DNA from: Homalodisca vitripennis
Lineage: Eukaryota > Arthropoda > Insecta > Hemiptera > Cicadellidae
Direction of reading: 5' to 3'
Assembly: GCF_021130785.1 (NCBI RefSeq)
Contig: NC_060211.1
Span: 126,925,001-126,989,000, forward strand
DNA length: 64,000 bases
In this document: in pieces, positions 36,230-48,278 of the stretch
Position numbering within the stretch: the stretch's first letter is position 1
Layout of the letters: the number at the start of each line of letters is the position of its first letter
Program-made: the position numbers and the translations under genes
The notes under the pieces: generated by a model
The model's database searches: none
Told to the model about the DNA's origin: nothing
What the model saw: the letters and a program-made list of their open reading frames with translations, nothing else

Positions 36230-38640
36230 ATAAAACACTTTTCGAGGCTACATCTCTAATTAGGTTAATTTCTTTTGATACGACTGTCTTGCAAACAAAT
36301 CCATTAGAACAATTCTTTTTACATTTTTCAATACAACTTTTTAATTTACGTTTTAATAAACACTAAATAAAATCTATTGAATATGTAAACACACACACAC
36401 CCACGTGTTTACATGACCGAATAAATTAAAAAGCTTAATTACTGTTCTGTTACTGCATAACATAAAATACTAAGAATCAACTCATTTGTCCGCTCGCAAC
36501 GATGACAACTATCTCAGGAATGTTTCTTTCACTCTTAAGGTTAATCAGAAGTAACGATATAAATTAATCACTTTAGGTACAAGTCAATGCTTTCTTTAAA
36601 AAAAAAAAACTGAAAATGTATGATGTGAACAATTTATTTTATTACTTATTGATAATAGTACACCATTGTCAAACAATTGTTTTAATTTATCCAAAAGGTT
36701 GAAGGAGCCTCATTTCCTGTTCTCCAAAACACCGCAGTTTACAAATTTATTTGGATATTAGGGATTAATGAAACAAAATGACTGAAACTAAAATTCGTAT
36801 ATTATACATTATAGTAAATAAATATATTTATCCATAGTAAGTAAACTTTAGTAATTTTTATAATCAATGAACTAATTTAAAGTAGGTAATAAAATATACA
36901 AATACCACTCCCTCTTCCTTTTTACAATTGTATATCAAATTGTAAGCTAAATCTTTATAAACAATACTTTAAAAATGAACAGTTAACAACAAACCCTTTT
37001 AAGCAGAATATCTTGCAATTTAATGTCGCAGGTTAAACAAATCCAAAAACAGTTTGAATTAAAACCAACAGCTCATATACAATGCACTTATTCAAATCAC
37101 ACATGCCACGAAAAATCAGAAATTTTATGTAAAATAAAAAGTTCTTGCTAACATAGCGTATAATATGTGTACAGTTCTTTGTATTCACGCTAGAAGGAAA
37201 CTTTCGTAAGCAGCGCAAAGTTATTTCTTTACACACAAATTATTACATTTTTCTATTACTACATAATCTGCAAGCTTAAAAAGGTCGTAGAAATGAAATT
37301 AATGACTTATTATGTGTAAAGTATTTTTAGAGTTGAAGTATACCTATATTATAAAAATTATTTCTAAAAGTATTTTAAGATATTTTGTAAAAATAGTATA
37401 ACATTGCATATTGTAATCTAATAACAAAATACTATTCTCAATAAAGTTTGCACTCAACATTAAATTGCTATTTAAATTTCACTTACATTTTCTATAAATC
37501 AGTTGGTAGTTTTGTCATATTGTTTTCGTCCATTACATGATTCTCATCAACGGATATGATAGAGCCATATCACATACAAAAGGTATTTACTACACTGCAT
37601 GTAAAGTACAAATATCATTTTGTATATGTTAAATCCCTTAATTTTTAATGATCACTACGATCTAATTATGATTGTACAGCACAGTCAAAACACGCTCTTC
37701 TAATTTTGAAAAATTATATTTCTTGATAACAATATTGACTTTATGAATGTATAATAAACATTAGAGTGTACAGTACTTAGTACGTTTTCAGAGTTAATTT
37801 TTATAAAAGATAATTTAACTGCAACCTTGACCAGGTCTCGTCTAGCGTTTCCTTTAATATTTAGATAACTAGCTCTTATTTAGTTCAACACAATATATAC
37901 TAAATTTAGATGTTAAATTTGAATAAGATTGTTTTTATATAATCTGAATTGCATCTAAAAACGTAATACAATAATATTTGTATAACCAATTAAATACAGC
38001 TTCAGACGTCATGTAGACAGGCATATTTTAACAACAGCACAATAAAACAAATTATTTTTCCAATTAGTTTGTATTGCCATTTTAAAACATCGAAATCACG
38101 TATAGATAACAAATTTACTTAATCGTTGGATTCTATAGATTTTCTAAGCAATAATTACACTCATATAAAGTCAAGTTTTCCATTGACTGAAAGAACTATA
38201 ACCTATTTGAATCATTTTTGAAAAGGCAGAATTATATTTACTAAAATATAATATTTTAATACTATCCAACTGCTTTCTTGGACGTTTTGTTTTATTATGT
38301 CGTATCTGTGTAAAATAAAAACAAATCTAGGAGATTTGTGGCCTCATCCAAATAGCAATTAAAACTAAAATGCAATCAATTTTAATCCCCTTCATAACTC
38401 AATTCCCTCTTTCGTTATTATAACATTCTGTTTTTGTGAAGAAATCAATGTTTTGTGTGTTTTCCAAACATTTGACCATGTTTTGTGTGTTTAAAATGTA
38501 CTTGATAGGAAATGTACGTGTTATACCAATACTTAAACAGAGCCATTAATTGACTAATAATAAAAAACAAACTTGGAAATATTTTAGATTTACACTGAAC
38601 AATGTTGGTAACTAATTTCATTGAAAGTGATGAATCTGAA
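36230..38640. other. AT-rich intergenic DNA, nothing identified
   Basis: No repeat ends, RNA genes or exons recognised. The part below 38640 probably includes the 3' UTR of the minus-strand gene that ends at 38676. A strong donor-like GTAAGT (minus strand) lies two bases after that gene's stop codon, so a 3' UTR intron is possible. Confidence 0.45.
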
Positions 38641-38675
38641 CGTTCACAAATTAACTCAGTATATGCAACTTACTT

Positions 38676-40566
38676 TTAAGCTTTAATAGAATTAATTTCC
38701 TGTATTAGAGCAATTATACTTTCTTCACTGTCATATATCCCATCAAATCTTTTAATATGATATTGATGTATGTACACTTTAGCGTTATAATCATTAGGAT
38801 CTAATTCAATGCACTTTTTCAACGTTGGAAGTCCTAGACGGCCTTTCGTAACTTGTGCAATACAGAAGGCGTTAGTTTCTGGTATTATGTGAAGATTCCA
38901 ACTTGGATACTGCAGGGAAACCTCATTCATGAGGTCATATATGGTTCTCACAGTAGGTGACTCTTCTAAAGTAGATTCACTGGTATCCAATGGGTCTGAA
39001 GATTTCTCGCTATCCGTATGCAGGTTTTCGCTATTTGAAATTTTACTTGTCTGCATGTCCTTTTCTTGAGATTCAACAGGTTTTGAAGGAGGCGTATCAT
39101 CAGGGTCATCTGTTAATATCCTTAGAAGATCTAAATTAGGGTCCACATCTTTCGTTGAATTATAGGTAGAATTATTTTTCAATACCGTGGTATCATGTGT
39201 AGTAGATTCGTTTCCTGGCTTTGATAGATCGTCAAGAGGTTCGTAAGTCGATATTTTCTAGAGTTTCTTCTTCGGTGTATTCATCAGACAAACTATCGTC
39301 TTGGACTAGAGATTGTGAAAGAGGAGTAACTTTCGCAGTCTGTTTGGGTCCAAATTTAGGTCTTACCACATTAATTGAAGTCGGTTTTGAAACTACGTCA
39401 CTAATCGAGTTTATAGAAGGTGAAATTGATTGTGACAAAACTTTAGATTTAGTTTTTTGACTTTTTAATGGTTGTTGGGTAGTTGAAACACTGTTTCTTT
39501 TGGATTTGGATGCATTTTTCTGATTCTTTTGAGTAGATTTTAAATTATTCTTATATGGGGAAGGCACTGCAATTGGCCACGGCGAAGGCTTTTTATTTGG
39601 AACCGGGCTTCCAGATGAGTTTTGTTGCTTGTTTTTCCCCGGCACGGATTTCTTCTTTCTACCAAGAATGGGCTTGGAAGGATCGCTTCCTTCGATAGAA
39701 TTGATTGATTGTTTGATTGGACTGACTGTATTTGAAGGGGCAATAGGTTTTAGATCAGCTGGCAAATTAGTCTTCTTTACGATTCCACCCTTAACTATTG
39801 TAGGAGGTTTATTTCCTACATTCGGCTTAAGAGTTATGTTTGTAGTCTTTTCCGAAGGAAGCTGTAAATGTTCAGGCTGTTTTATCGGTACGTTCTCCAA
39901 TTCTTCTATAAGTTCATCGTATAAAAACTCATCTTCTGATGTATCAGAGTCTAAAGTTTTATCTATTTGTTGCAAATCAATGTTAATGTTACGAAACTTT
40001 TCTTTTGTCGGTTTCAGTGTTGGCGTGTTAACTTTTTTGTTAGGTGTGACTTGTGTCTTTGGCTTTAATGGCACAGCTTTCTTAGCTTTTGGTGAGGACA
40101 ATTTTGACTTTTTGACAGGAGGAATTGAGACTTTACTTCTTTTTTGTAACATAGTTTTCTTGAGTAACGTTTTCGTTTCGCTTTCACCTCTGCCAACGGT
40201 CCTTGCTGTTTTTTTTAACGTAGTTGTATCTTTATTCAATAGAGTCTTCTTGTGAATTTTGGCTAATTTTACTCCTAAAGGAGGTTGCTTCTTCTTTGAT
40301 CGAACCGGATTCTTTGTAAGTTTGCCTTTGTTGCTTGCAGCATTTTTACCAGACATCTGTTTCGAGTTTACCTGTTTTGTTTTGTTCTGAGTTCCTAATC
40401 GTTTCAATGGTGTTTTCTTCAGAGGACTAGCTTTCTTTGTAATGTCGAGTGTTTCATCAATTCTTGTTAGCACAATTCTTGGTAAGCTCACTAGATGGCA
40501 AGTTATTTTCTGTCCATTTATGCTATTCTCCACAGAGGGGTCCGACATCTCACTTGTATTAGCCAT
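38676..40566 (-). CDS. Lys/Ser/Pro-rich basic protein, split by a frame change
   Basis: Family not recognised. Part 1 (40566-39232, 444 residues) starts MANTSEMSDPSVENS; the ATG at 40564-40566 is the first in frame. The middle is very rich in Lys, Ser, Pro and Thr with many basic clusters (RSKKKQPP, GRKKKSVPGKNK), as in a disordered nuclear or chromatin-associated protein. An acidic island DSDTSEDEFLYDELIEELEN lies near residue 210. Part 2 continues in the +1 frame from near 39232 to 38676: it is acidic and Ser-rich, then compact from about TVRTIYDLMNEVSLQYPSW to EESIIALIQEINSIKA, the best candidate for a folded, conserved domain. The only window where both frames are open is about 39230-39255. 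An acceptor TTTTGTTTCAG just upstream (exon from 40619) and a donor-like TACA|GTGAGT at 40810-40804 suggest a short 5' UTR intron. A one-base assembly error, a real pseudogenising indel and programmed +1 shifting all remain possible. Confidence 0.8.
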
Positions 40567-40810
40567 GTCCAATTGAATTAGCCAAACAAAAGAATTCGCT
40601 TACATATACGGGCATGTACCTGAAACAAAACAAGATTAGATTAATTAAGGAAACCTCATGAGACAAATTACGTCCACTAACACATAACTACTATATTGGG
40701 AATTGTAAATGAACCTACTTTTTAACGCATGTAATAAATCAGTATTTATTTATATCAACAAAAAATACCAACGTGATTACAGTAGTCGATTGTTTTACAG
40801 GCTACTCACT

Positions 40811-41244
40811 GTACATAGGGATGACAGACTACCGGTACCGGTGGTTATATATACTGACACTTGAAAATACATCAATCTTCATTAAAAAAGTTATACCCAA
40901 GTGATATCGAAGTTACGCCTCTTACTTATTAAACTTTATCCATATCAATAACTCTCCAATAGTTACATACTACTTTATGTATCTATTCTAACGAAAACTG
41001 AATTAATATTACTAAAGCCAAATTTATTACAGTTTTATGAAATCTATACTGCAGTCTGGTAGCTCAGCAATGCATTGGATACTTTAATAACAACCGCCTA
41101 ATAGCCCTTTTGGGGGTTTAAAAAAACTATTCGAGATAAATCTACACTTCATTGTTTTTATTTCCAACGCTAACTTATTCTACAGCAAGTTGTACTCAAG
41201 ACCCGATCATAATTACTGTGATAAGGTAATAATAATAATAATAA

Positions 41245-41302
<58 letters not shown>

Positions 41303-41365
41303 ACACACACACACACATAAACCTTCACATTAATTATGATCGGGTATGAAGGATTATACATATAA

Positions 41366-41413
<48 letters not shown>

Positions 41414-41690
41414 TCATTTTTCTGTACAATTCACACTTATCTGTACGTAAAATACTGTGTGATAGGTATAATGCTAATAAGTGAGGCCCTCATCCATGAA
41501 AACCTCAATTACCAAGGATCCCCCTCTTTTCTAGATAGCTCCCGCAGTGCCTAACGTGTCGATTACTCCTTCCAAAGAACTCACACTGCGAGCTGCATAG
41601 GGTTGTATGATTGTTGTTCATTTTCACAGCTGAGAGATCAACAACTGAGATCATAAATATCAAAAATACAGTAATACAGTAGAATACTTT
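40811..41690. other. Upstream region with two TA microsatellites
   Basis: Upstream of the minus-strand gene. It contains (TA)n at about 41250-41300 and 41371-41406 and no recognisable core promoter element. Confidence 0.4.
41201..41345. repeat. Palindrome around a TA/CA microsatellite
   Basis: Arms begin ACCCGATCATAATTA at 41201 and, inverted, end at 41345. They match over about 24 bp with small differences and enclose (TAA)n, (TA)n and (CA)n tracts. The layout parallels 14918-15037 with different arm sequences. Confidence 0.8.
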
Positions 41691-41699
41691 ATCCAAGCC

Positions 41700-42815
41700 A
41701 TTTAAGAAGGAAACACCACCACTGCAATATTTTTGGACTGTAGTAAAGCATTTGATTGCATCAATCATGAAATGATAATGAAAAAACTTTAAAACATAGG
41801 AGTTCGACCTATCATCTTAGTGGTTCAAAAGCTACCTAACTTCAAGAACACAGGTATTAGGAATAAACTAAAATAATAAAGGAATAATTAGTAAAACCAC
41901 AACAAACCCATTAAGCATAAAGAGAGGAGTTCTACAAGGATTAGTGTTAGGGCCAATATTGTACATTATATTTGTCAATGAATTCCCACATTACATAGGA
42001 CTATGACTATTGCACAATTCTTACGTACGCAGATGACACTGCACTCCTTTAAAATAAATAAACTACATAAAGATTTAGAACTAGCATGGTACATTGCAAT
42101 GGATATGGCTTCACAGTACTGCCAAAGTAATGAATTCGTATGAAAAGTAAACAACTATCTATAGGTAGGAAAAAGGAAGATATCTTAGGACTGGCAGAAG
42201 TAATTAAAGTCAAGAAAGTCAAATACATGGAAGTGGACATGTATGATGCTTTATCTTGTCAAATGGATCATCTATGTAAAAAACTGAGCTCACCTCTTTG
42301 TGTTACGGCGACTAAAACAAATTAGTGATGAAATAGTGACAAGAACCAAGTCCTTCGCTCTATTTGACACACCATTGAGATACGGACGTATAGACAGGGG
42401 TAGTTCTTCTAAGCAAACTCGAAAAGAATTCTTATCCTCTAGAAGAAAGCAATGCGGATATTGGCAGGATGTGGACCCGGGACTCAATGTCGTAATGCAT
42501 TTAAAGAACTTAAAATTCTGACTGTGGTAGCACTTTTCATCATTGAGGGTGCTCTGTATGCTTACAAACAAAACCTGAGCAAAGGCACTGACATCCACAT
42601 GTACAACACCAGAGCCGCTAACAACTACACTCTGCAAGCCCAGAAACTGACGATCTTTAAGAAGCCACAAGCATACCTGTATATCGGTGCTAAGTTCCTG
42701 ATATTCTTCCAGAGGACGTGAAAAGGACCAGTGTTGCTGAACTACAGGAAAAAAAACTTACCAAGTGGCTTCTTGACAGACCCTACTACACTATTGAGGA
42801 ATTTGAGCACTAAAA
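41700..42815 (+). pseudogene. Jockey-like LINE, 5'-truncated reverse transcriptase half
   Basis: Opens inside the reverse transcriptase (TAIFLDCSKAFDCINHEM) and passes WFKSYLTSRTQVLGIN, IKRGVLQGLVLGPILYI, the active-site TYADDTALL near 42030, then LRRLKQISDEIV. The conserved thumb/tail follows (MRILAGCGPGTQCRNAFKEL, then LKILTVVALFIIEGALYAYK). It ends KWLLDRPYYTIEEFEH-stop at about 42812. YADD is intact, but frameshifts and stops break the frame. 5' truncation is usual for LINE insertion. Confidence 0.85.
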
Positions 42816-42819
42816 AAGA

Positions 42820-44440
42820 CAATAATAACTTGAAGTGTAATAAAAATATGCTGTGACATAATTTTAACAGTAATTTTTCTTATTCCTTTATAACTCAATG
42901 TTATATGTGACGCTAAAACTCCATGAATATGTGAATAATGATATTTGTCTATTGTATAAAGCCGAAGCTACATTTCCTTCCTTTTGCTATTCTACCCACA
43001 CCATTTTACTCAAATAAAAAAATACCGATGTCTCCAAATCGGAGATAGCATTTGGGACAATAAATCCCAGCGTAATTTTACCGATGTTTAACAGCCTAGT
43101 GTAACCATATGGACACGGAAGTATGCACAGTATTTACACATTAGTGTAGTGCTCTCATTTTAAAATCTGAGGTTTTTTGGATTAATTAATCTGACTGTCT
43201 ACGACCTCTATCTTCTTACTGCTACTAGTTTTACCAGTCAACCACTGTACATACTCAGACTCTGGGTAAGCTCATTAAATCGAAGACCTCGTCCGCTAGA
43301 AAGCAACGAAGTTGATAAACACTAATCTAGGATTAAACTTTCTATGCGACTCCACCATATAAGAAGCAATCTAGCCGCAACGTATCAGAGTAGTACATCA
43401 CGTCATACAACTCGCAGTGTGACAATATTTGTGCAGACGTTTCCATCGATGTTTCTCAGGCGGCACATAGGTGTTCATATTGATGCTTTGTCAGCTGGCG
43501 TCTTAAAACACCTGATTATAAACCAAGAAATTTGGATCTGTGAGATACTGCCGAGACATTCTTTCTTAATATACTTATGGTTTACTCAGAAATAAGATGA
43601 TGGAGTAAATCAATCCACAACATACTTAAGTCTCGTCCTTTCTCGATATTGTTCATCCAATGCAACATGCCCACTGACACGATTAGAAAGAAGCATGCTA
43701 TTTAGTCCAATTACCCCATTGTGAATGCGTGCATTTCCATTAGGCTACTATATTCAAAGTAGTTTTCAGCTAACATTGAGCCATAAACTCTATCTGCCTT
43801 AATCTATTTTATTTACCTTAGCACCCACTGGTTACGAAGTAGGTCAGTCGCATAATTAGGTAAGTTTGAAGCATTTCTCAAACAGTAGGAAGAAACGCAG
43901 TTGTTTACTAGTCAGCACTGCCAAATTAAACCGATTTTGCTAGTCTATGTTGACCACTATGGGCCAGGTGAGTGGGGGTTACTGTGCTGGATCGCATTAC
44001 AAGATTTAGTCGATGTCTTTGCTGAACTTGGAAACATCCCACCTTTGAGAGTAAATGGAATGCTCAACACAAGGTTCTAGGCATACTACTTCCAAACTAA
44101 ATATGATGATTAATACACCAAACCGATGTAATTCTAAATCACTTTTCAGTTTTTGATTCTGCCAGGAATTTGTTATGTCACTTGTCTTAATTTTCTGGGC
44201 TGTACAGACTGTAAGAAGTTTGTTTGTATTACCCATACGATCAAGTAACAAATACGAATATAACCGTAATATGGATTCCAATTTCATCCTTCACACAGGT
44301 TATCTTAACGTTTAAATACCAACTGATTATCAAGTTTACAAGACTAGTAATATTGTAAAATTAACGAGAAGATTCATTGTAATTCTCTTAATTTTGTCAA
44401 TGGTGGAAATTCATTTAACTTAATGGATGTGTCCCCAACC
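42820..44440. other. Nothing identified
   Basis: Past the LINE 3' end. No exon or repeat boundary recognised. Confidence 0.45.
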
Positions 44441-45110
44441 TACTGAGTGCCGAGGTGACAGCGGCCGGGGTTCAGCCCAACCCCGAAAATCTAGCAGAGG
44501 CGATCCACTACCCAGCCGGTAAAGAGACCAGCCCGGGACGTCCCTCCCCTAGAAGTCGTTCAGAAAGATTCCGCTCCGAAGAATATTTTCTAGAGAAAGC
44601 CGAGAAACCCAGCAAACCGCCTCGCTCAGCGGGACCTACGTAGGGCCAAACGGACACCCAGAGGCCCAAGGTTGAATTTGGTGCCATTTGCCCCAACTAT
44701 TCTGCCTGCAATTGAAGACACAGAAGCGAAGATAGCTGTCCCCGCACAGCGCAGCGTCCTGGCTGAGATCATTACACATGTTACTGTCCTCGTAAGGCTT
44801 TCCTCCAAGTTAGTCACCGTCTCAGGCTCTCCCAACAGCTGCTAGACAGATATAGAGACCAAGGGATCCCAGTCGACCTACGAGCCATTGAGCCTCTTGC
44901 TTAGAAGCTGCCCGATGAAGAGGGCTAATGAAGTCATCCCAGTGACCACTGACACTGGACACGCCAGATTCTCGAGCCAAGAAAATGGCTTTCTTCGAGG
45001 AAACTTGTCAGACAGTGATAGGACTTAGCTTCTATGGCAGACGTTCCATTTGCAACCCATTCCCGCAGATATATGAACCATCCGGTATCATGCAATAGTT
45101 TAATCCATTG
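44440..45110. other. GC-rich segment, probably transposon-derived
   Basis: Composition rises abruptly to near 50 percent GC or above from about 44440. The plus strand shows short stretches of open frame (for example DRYRDQGIPVDLRAIEPL near 44850), broken by stops. No domain, terminal repeat or splice site was recognised. It could be the 5' part of a retroelement. Confidence 0.35.
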
Positions 45111-45346
45111 ATGTCTAGGAGATGCTGCGCTAGACGTGGGCTGAAATCACGACAGACAGTGGACGGAAAACTTTTGTGTTTAGTTGGATACCATAAAAGT
45201 CCCTGTTGATGTTAAGAGTTCGCGAGGATGCATTCTAGCCTGTTCCAAGTGTCTTTCGTTGCATAATCTGTTTATATTTTACCAGAAAGGGAATCAACTT
45301 GCGATCTTCATAATTGGATCGTTATTAATGAATGGTAATCTATTTA

Positions 45347-45790
45347 CGAGGGCTATCCAGAAAGTAGATTATATTTTTTTGCCAATGGCGTAGTGTAGCG
45401 GGTAGAGCAGTTATAGCAAGATAACCAGATTAAGCAAGGTCGAGCGTGGCTGCTGCTTGCATGGGTGACCGCAAAGTAATCCTGTCCTTGCAAGTAGGCC
45501 ACCTGACCGGACATTGGTGGTGATTCAGAAGTTACTTTTAAGCCGTTGGTCTCCAGGTTAAGTGTTAGAGAGAGCTTCTTAGCCCTCTCTTAGTCTGGTA
45601 AAATAAGACATCTTTAATTTACTTTTTTGATATAAAAAACAAAATGCAAGAAAAAACTTATATAAATTTGAAAGTGGCACTAAAATGCAATTTTACAACA
45701 TAATCACCATACACATTTAAGCACTTTTAGCGGGGAACTAGATTTGGAAATCAAGCGTTATAGAATTTTGTCGCATTCTGTAGTGATGAA
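45347..45790 (-). mobile_element. mariner 3' remnant interrupted by a SINE
   Basis: The left edge TA-CGAGGGCTATCCAGAAAGTAG is the terminal repeat of the mariner at 50654-51566. Beyond an insertion at about 45385-45605 the sequence resumes and matches, inverted, the 3' part of that copy (AATTCT-TAACGCTTGATTT, AAGTGC, TTTTTTCTTG). No coding sequence remains. Confidence 0.65.
45385..45605 (+). mobile_element. 5S rRNA-derived SINE
   Basis: ATTAAGCAAGGTCGAGCGTGG, then CTTGCATGGGTGACCGC, parallels the 5S rRNA internal promoter (ATTAAGCAGCGTCGGGCGCGG, then CTTAGATGGGGGACCGC). That is the RNA polymerase III box A and box C region of 5S-headed SINEs. It is followed by an unrelated body and a hairpin-like AGAGAGCTTCTTAGCCCTCTCT. 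No real 5S 5' or 3' stem is present, so it is not a 5S gene. It interrupts a mariner remnant. Confidence 0.65.
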
Positions 45791-47002
45791 AACGACACGT
45801 TTATTTTTGAAAACAGGAAATTGAATTGAAAATATAACTGAAGGTCAGCACGAAATATAAGAACCACACACGAAAAATACCACTACATAATTAAAGCAAA
45901 CCACTGCAAAAGTATATGCCCATTAGGTAAGCGGAGACTAAGGATGAAATTTTTCTGTATGTCCCACGTCATGACGGCTTGACTTACGGTGCGGAATATA
46001 AATAAACTGACTTAGCCAATCTGATAATCATAGCATTAATGGAGGACGAAACACGATATGGCATAAATATAAATTAAAAAACTAAAACTGAGGCTTCATG
46101 CATAACATTAGCATATGTAAAAATCAATCACGAAATATAAAAGTAAAACACAGGAACAACAAATATACTAGGCCTACTACTTCAAGGTGGAGAACAAATA
46201 TTAAAAGGAAGCCCCATAGTGCCAATTCACCCAGATTCCCAAGCCTCGTCATCCTGTCCTATATCATAGATTATACCGATAAGAAATCAAAAAAGTATAG
46301 ATAGGTAACCGAGTTTGAACTACAAGCAGAAGAGCTACAACAACGGTGGTCACAATTAATTTTAGCTGTTATATTTTTGCGATTATACATGTAAAGTAAA
46401 CGAAACAAGTACAGGTTTTGGCGCTTTCAATCAAACTTCAAATTTGAACATTTATAACTCGGATACATGTGATTCGATTAGAACCACATTTAACGGAGAT
46501 ACGTCGTCCTGAATGTGACCAATCTGAGAAATTTCACTCACTATATACAGCCAAGAAAGAGTTAGTCAATATCGACCGTACAATTTAGGAAATTACTAAT
46601 AAAACGATCAATTTATAAGAGCAGATTCTGTTAATTAACGGCAGCCGACGCCTGCTCGTTTAAACCCTAACCCGCCATACTGTTGAGCCATTACACCCAG
46701 GCAGCCTACCGGTTTGCTCGTTCCAAAGAACAGGCGCTGGCGCCACGCTAAATTAATAGACCTGCCCAATTAAATCTGTTTAATTAACAGTTTTAAATAG
46801 TTCTTACCACCATAAACACGGCAAGTTATTGTTTGTAAGTAATTTTATTTGTATAGCTAAATACAGAAATAAACAAGCCAAATTTTAACGTAACTTCCGT
46901 TATTGTAGCTCTACTAGTTTGTGGTTAACTTTCAACCTCTACCCAGCAGGGATCACCGCTGGCTGGTTTATACCTTCCAGTTGAACTCACCACTGGGCAC
47001 AG
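45791..47002. other. Nothing firm
   Basis: AT-rich, with a richer stretch at 46625-46770 between two TTAATTAA sites that might be a small element; its ends do not pair convincingly. Confidence 0.4.
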
Positions 47003-47435
47003 CAAAAACCGATGTGTCACTTAAATCTGGGCAACCTTATGGATGTCCAGAAGCGGCACATCACTAACAAATGCCGAGATTCTGGGGTTCATGGGCAATT
47101 CGATAGGTCTAGTCTACTGTGGGAGATGACTGTTGGTGGGGTTTGTTCCCTAACCCCAGAGGTTCTTGCTAGCCTCAACAAGAGTGTGCCACCCCCTGTC
47201 TACTTTAACTGGAGAGGTTGGTTCAGAGCTGGCCTCCCCTTCTTTCGGGGAGACATGACTTTGAGATGTAGTGCCCTAATTCTTCCTTATGGATCTCGAT
47301 AGGAGGCGGCCCCTACTCCCTAACCTTATTCATCCTGAATATCCTTGTCACTCCGGAAGCAGCGCAAAGATTATTACAGGACCAAGTGCAATTTATAAGC
47401 TTCTTGTCTTAAGAGAACAAAAAAAGTGCAACCTA
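47003..47435. repeat. Dispersed repeat, copy 2 of a pair with 12.65 kb
   Basis: Same orientation as 12650-13065 and better preserved. A 96-residue open frame (47012-47302) crosses it but has no recognisable domain, and it is not conserved as a frame in the other copy. Confidence 0.7.
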
Positions 47436-48205
47436 TGATACCTACAGGTTTTTTTGTATCGAGACTATTCCGCTTTTATCGGCTGTAGTGTGTGCATCAA
47501 ATTTTGCAACTGTGATACTGCATTCCACTGTGGTATAATGTGTGCTTCTGATTTTGTACCAAGTTCAAGTATATTTGATTTTTTGACGTCAATGGTTTCT
47601 TTGCATTTCTCGGTCAGATTTTCATGATATTTTTACATGCCTTATTTTATCTAAGATCTTGGTTTCTTGTTTCACTGAACGATGGCAAATGTCCGGAAAA
47701 ATCCTGTTTCCTTTATCTAAGAGTTTAGAAAACTGAACGAAATATACCAGTTCTCAAAGTGTAGTGTAAGTTAGTTTTTGTTAACTATGACAATGGCAAA
47801 TGTCTGAAGAACATTTTTTTATGCATATTTTTAATGTTCCAAACAATAAAGTTATTTTAACTAAACGCAGAAAATGTATTGAGAAACCCTTGTAAATAAA
47901 CATTTTTCTTTTAAATACATGAAACCAAAATGTTATCTACTGATTTGAGTTGAATTTGACAATAAGGGAGATAACATTATCTCAAAAAATTATTTGTCAC
48001 AAATTGATTGTACCAAATAATTTGTCCACGTAATAAAGCAATAAGTAAAGGTTGTTAACATGAAAAGTACACAAGAGTGGTTTAAACCAACTAATACATT
48101 TTAATTTTGTAATGTATTCTAGACATACGAGCAAACTATTATCTTTGTAGATTTAAAAGGAATGGATTCTATTCCTTTATTTGCCGTAAAACAATTAAAT
48201 TTAGT

Positions 48206-48212
<7 letters not shown>

Positions 48213-48276
<64 letters not shown>
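48213..48276. repeat. (CA)n microsatellite of about 32 repeats
   Basis: Uninterrupted AC dinucleotides over 64 bp. Confidence 0.95.

Positions 48277-48278
<2 letters not shown>

Noticed and set aside
39629..40255. 208-codon open frame on the plus strand
   Set aside because: It is the antisense shadow of the Lys/Ser-rich gene; its Phe/Leu/Val-rich composition mirrors the Lys/Asn-rich coding strand.
45385..45605. 5S rRNA gene
   Set aside because: Only the internal promoter region is similar; the terminal helix I and overall length of 5S rRNA are missing.
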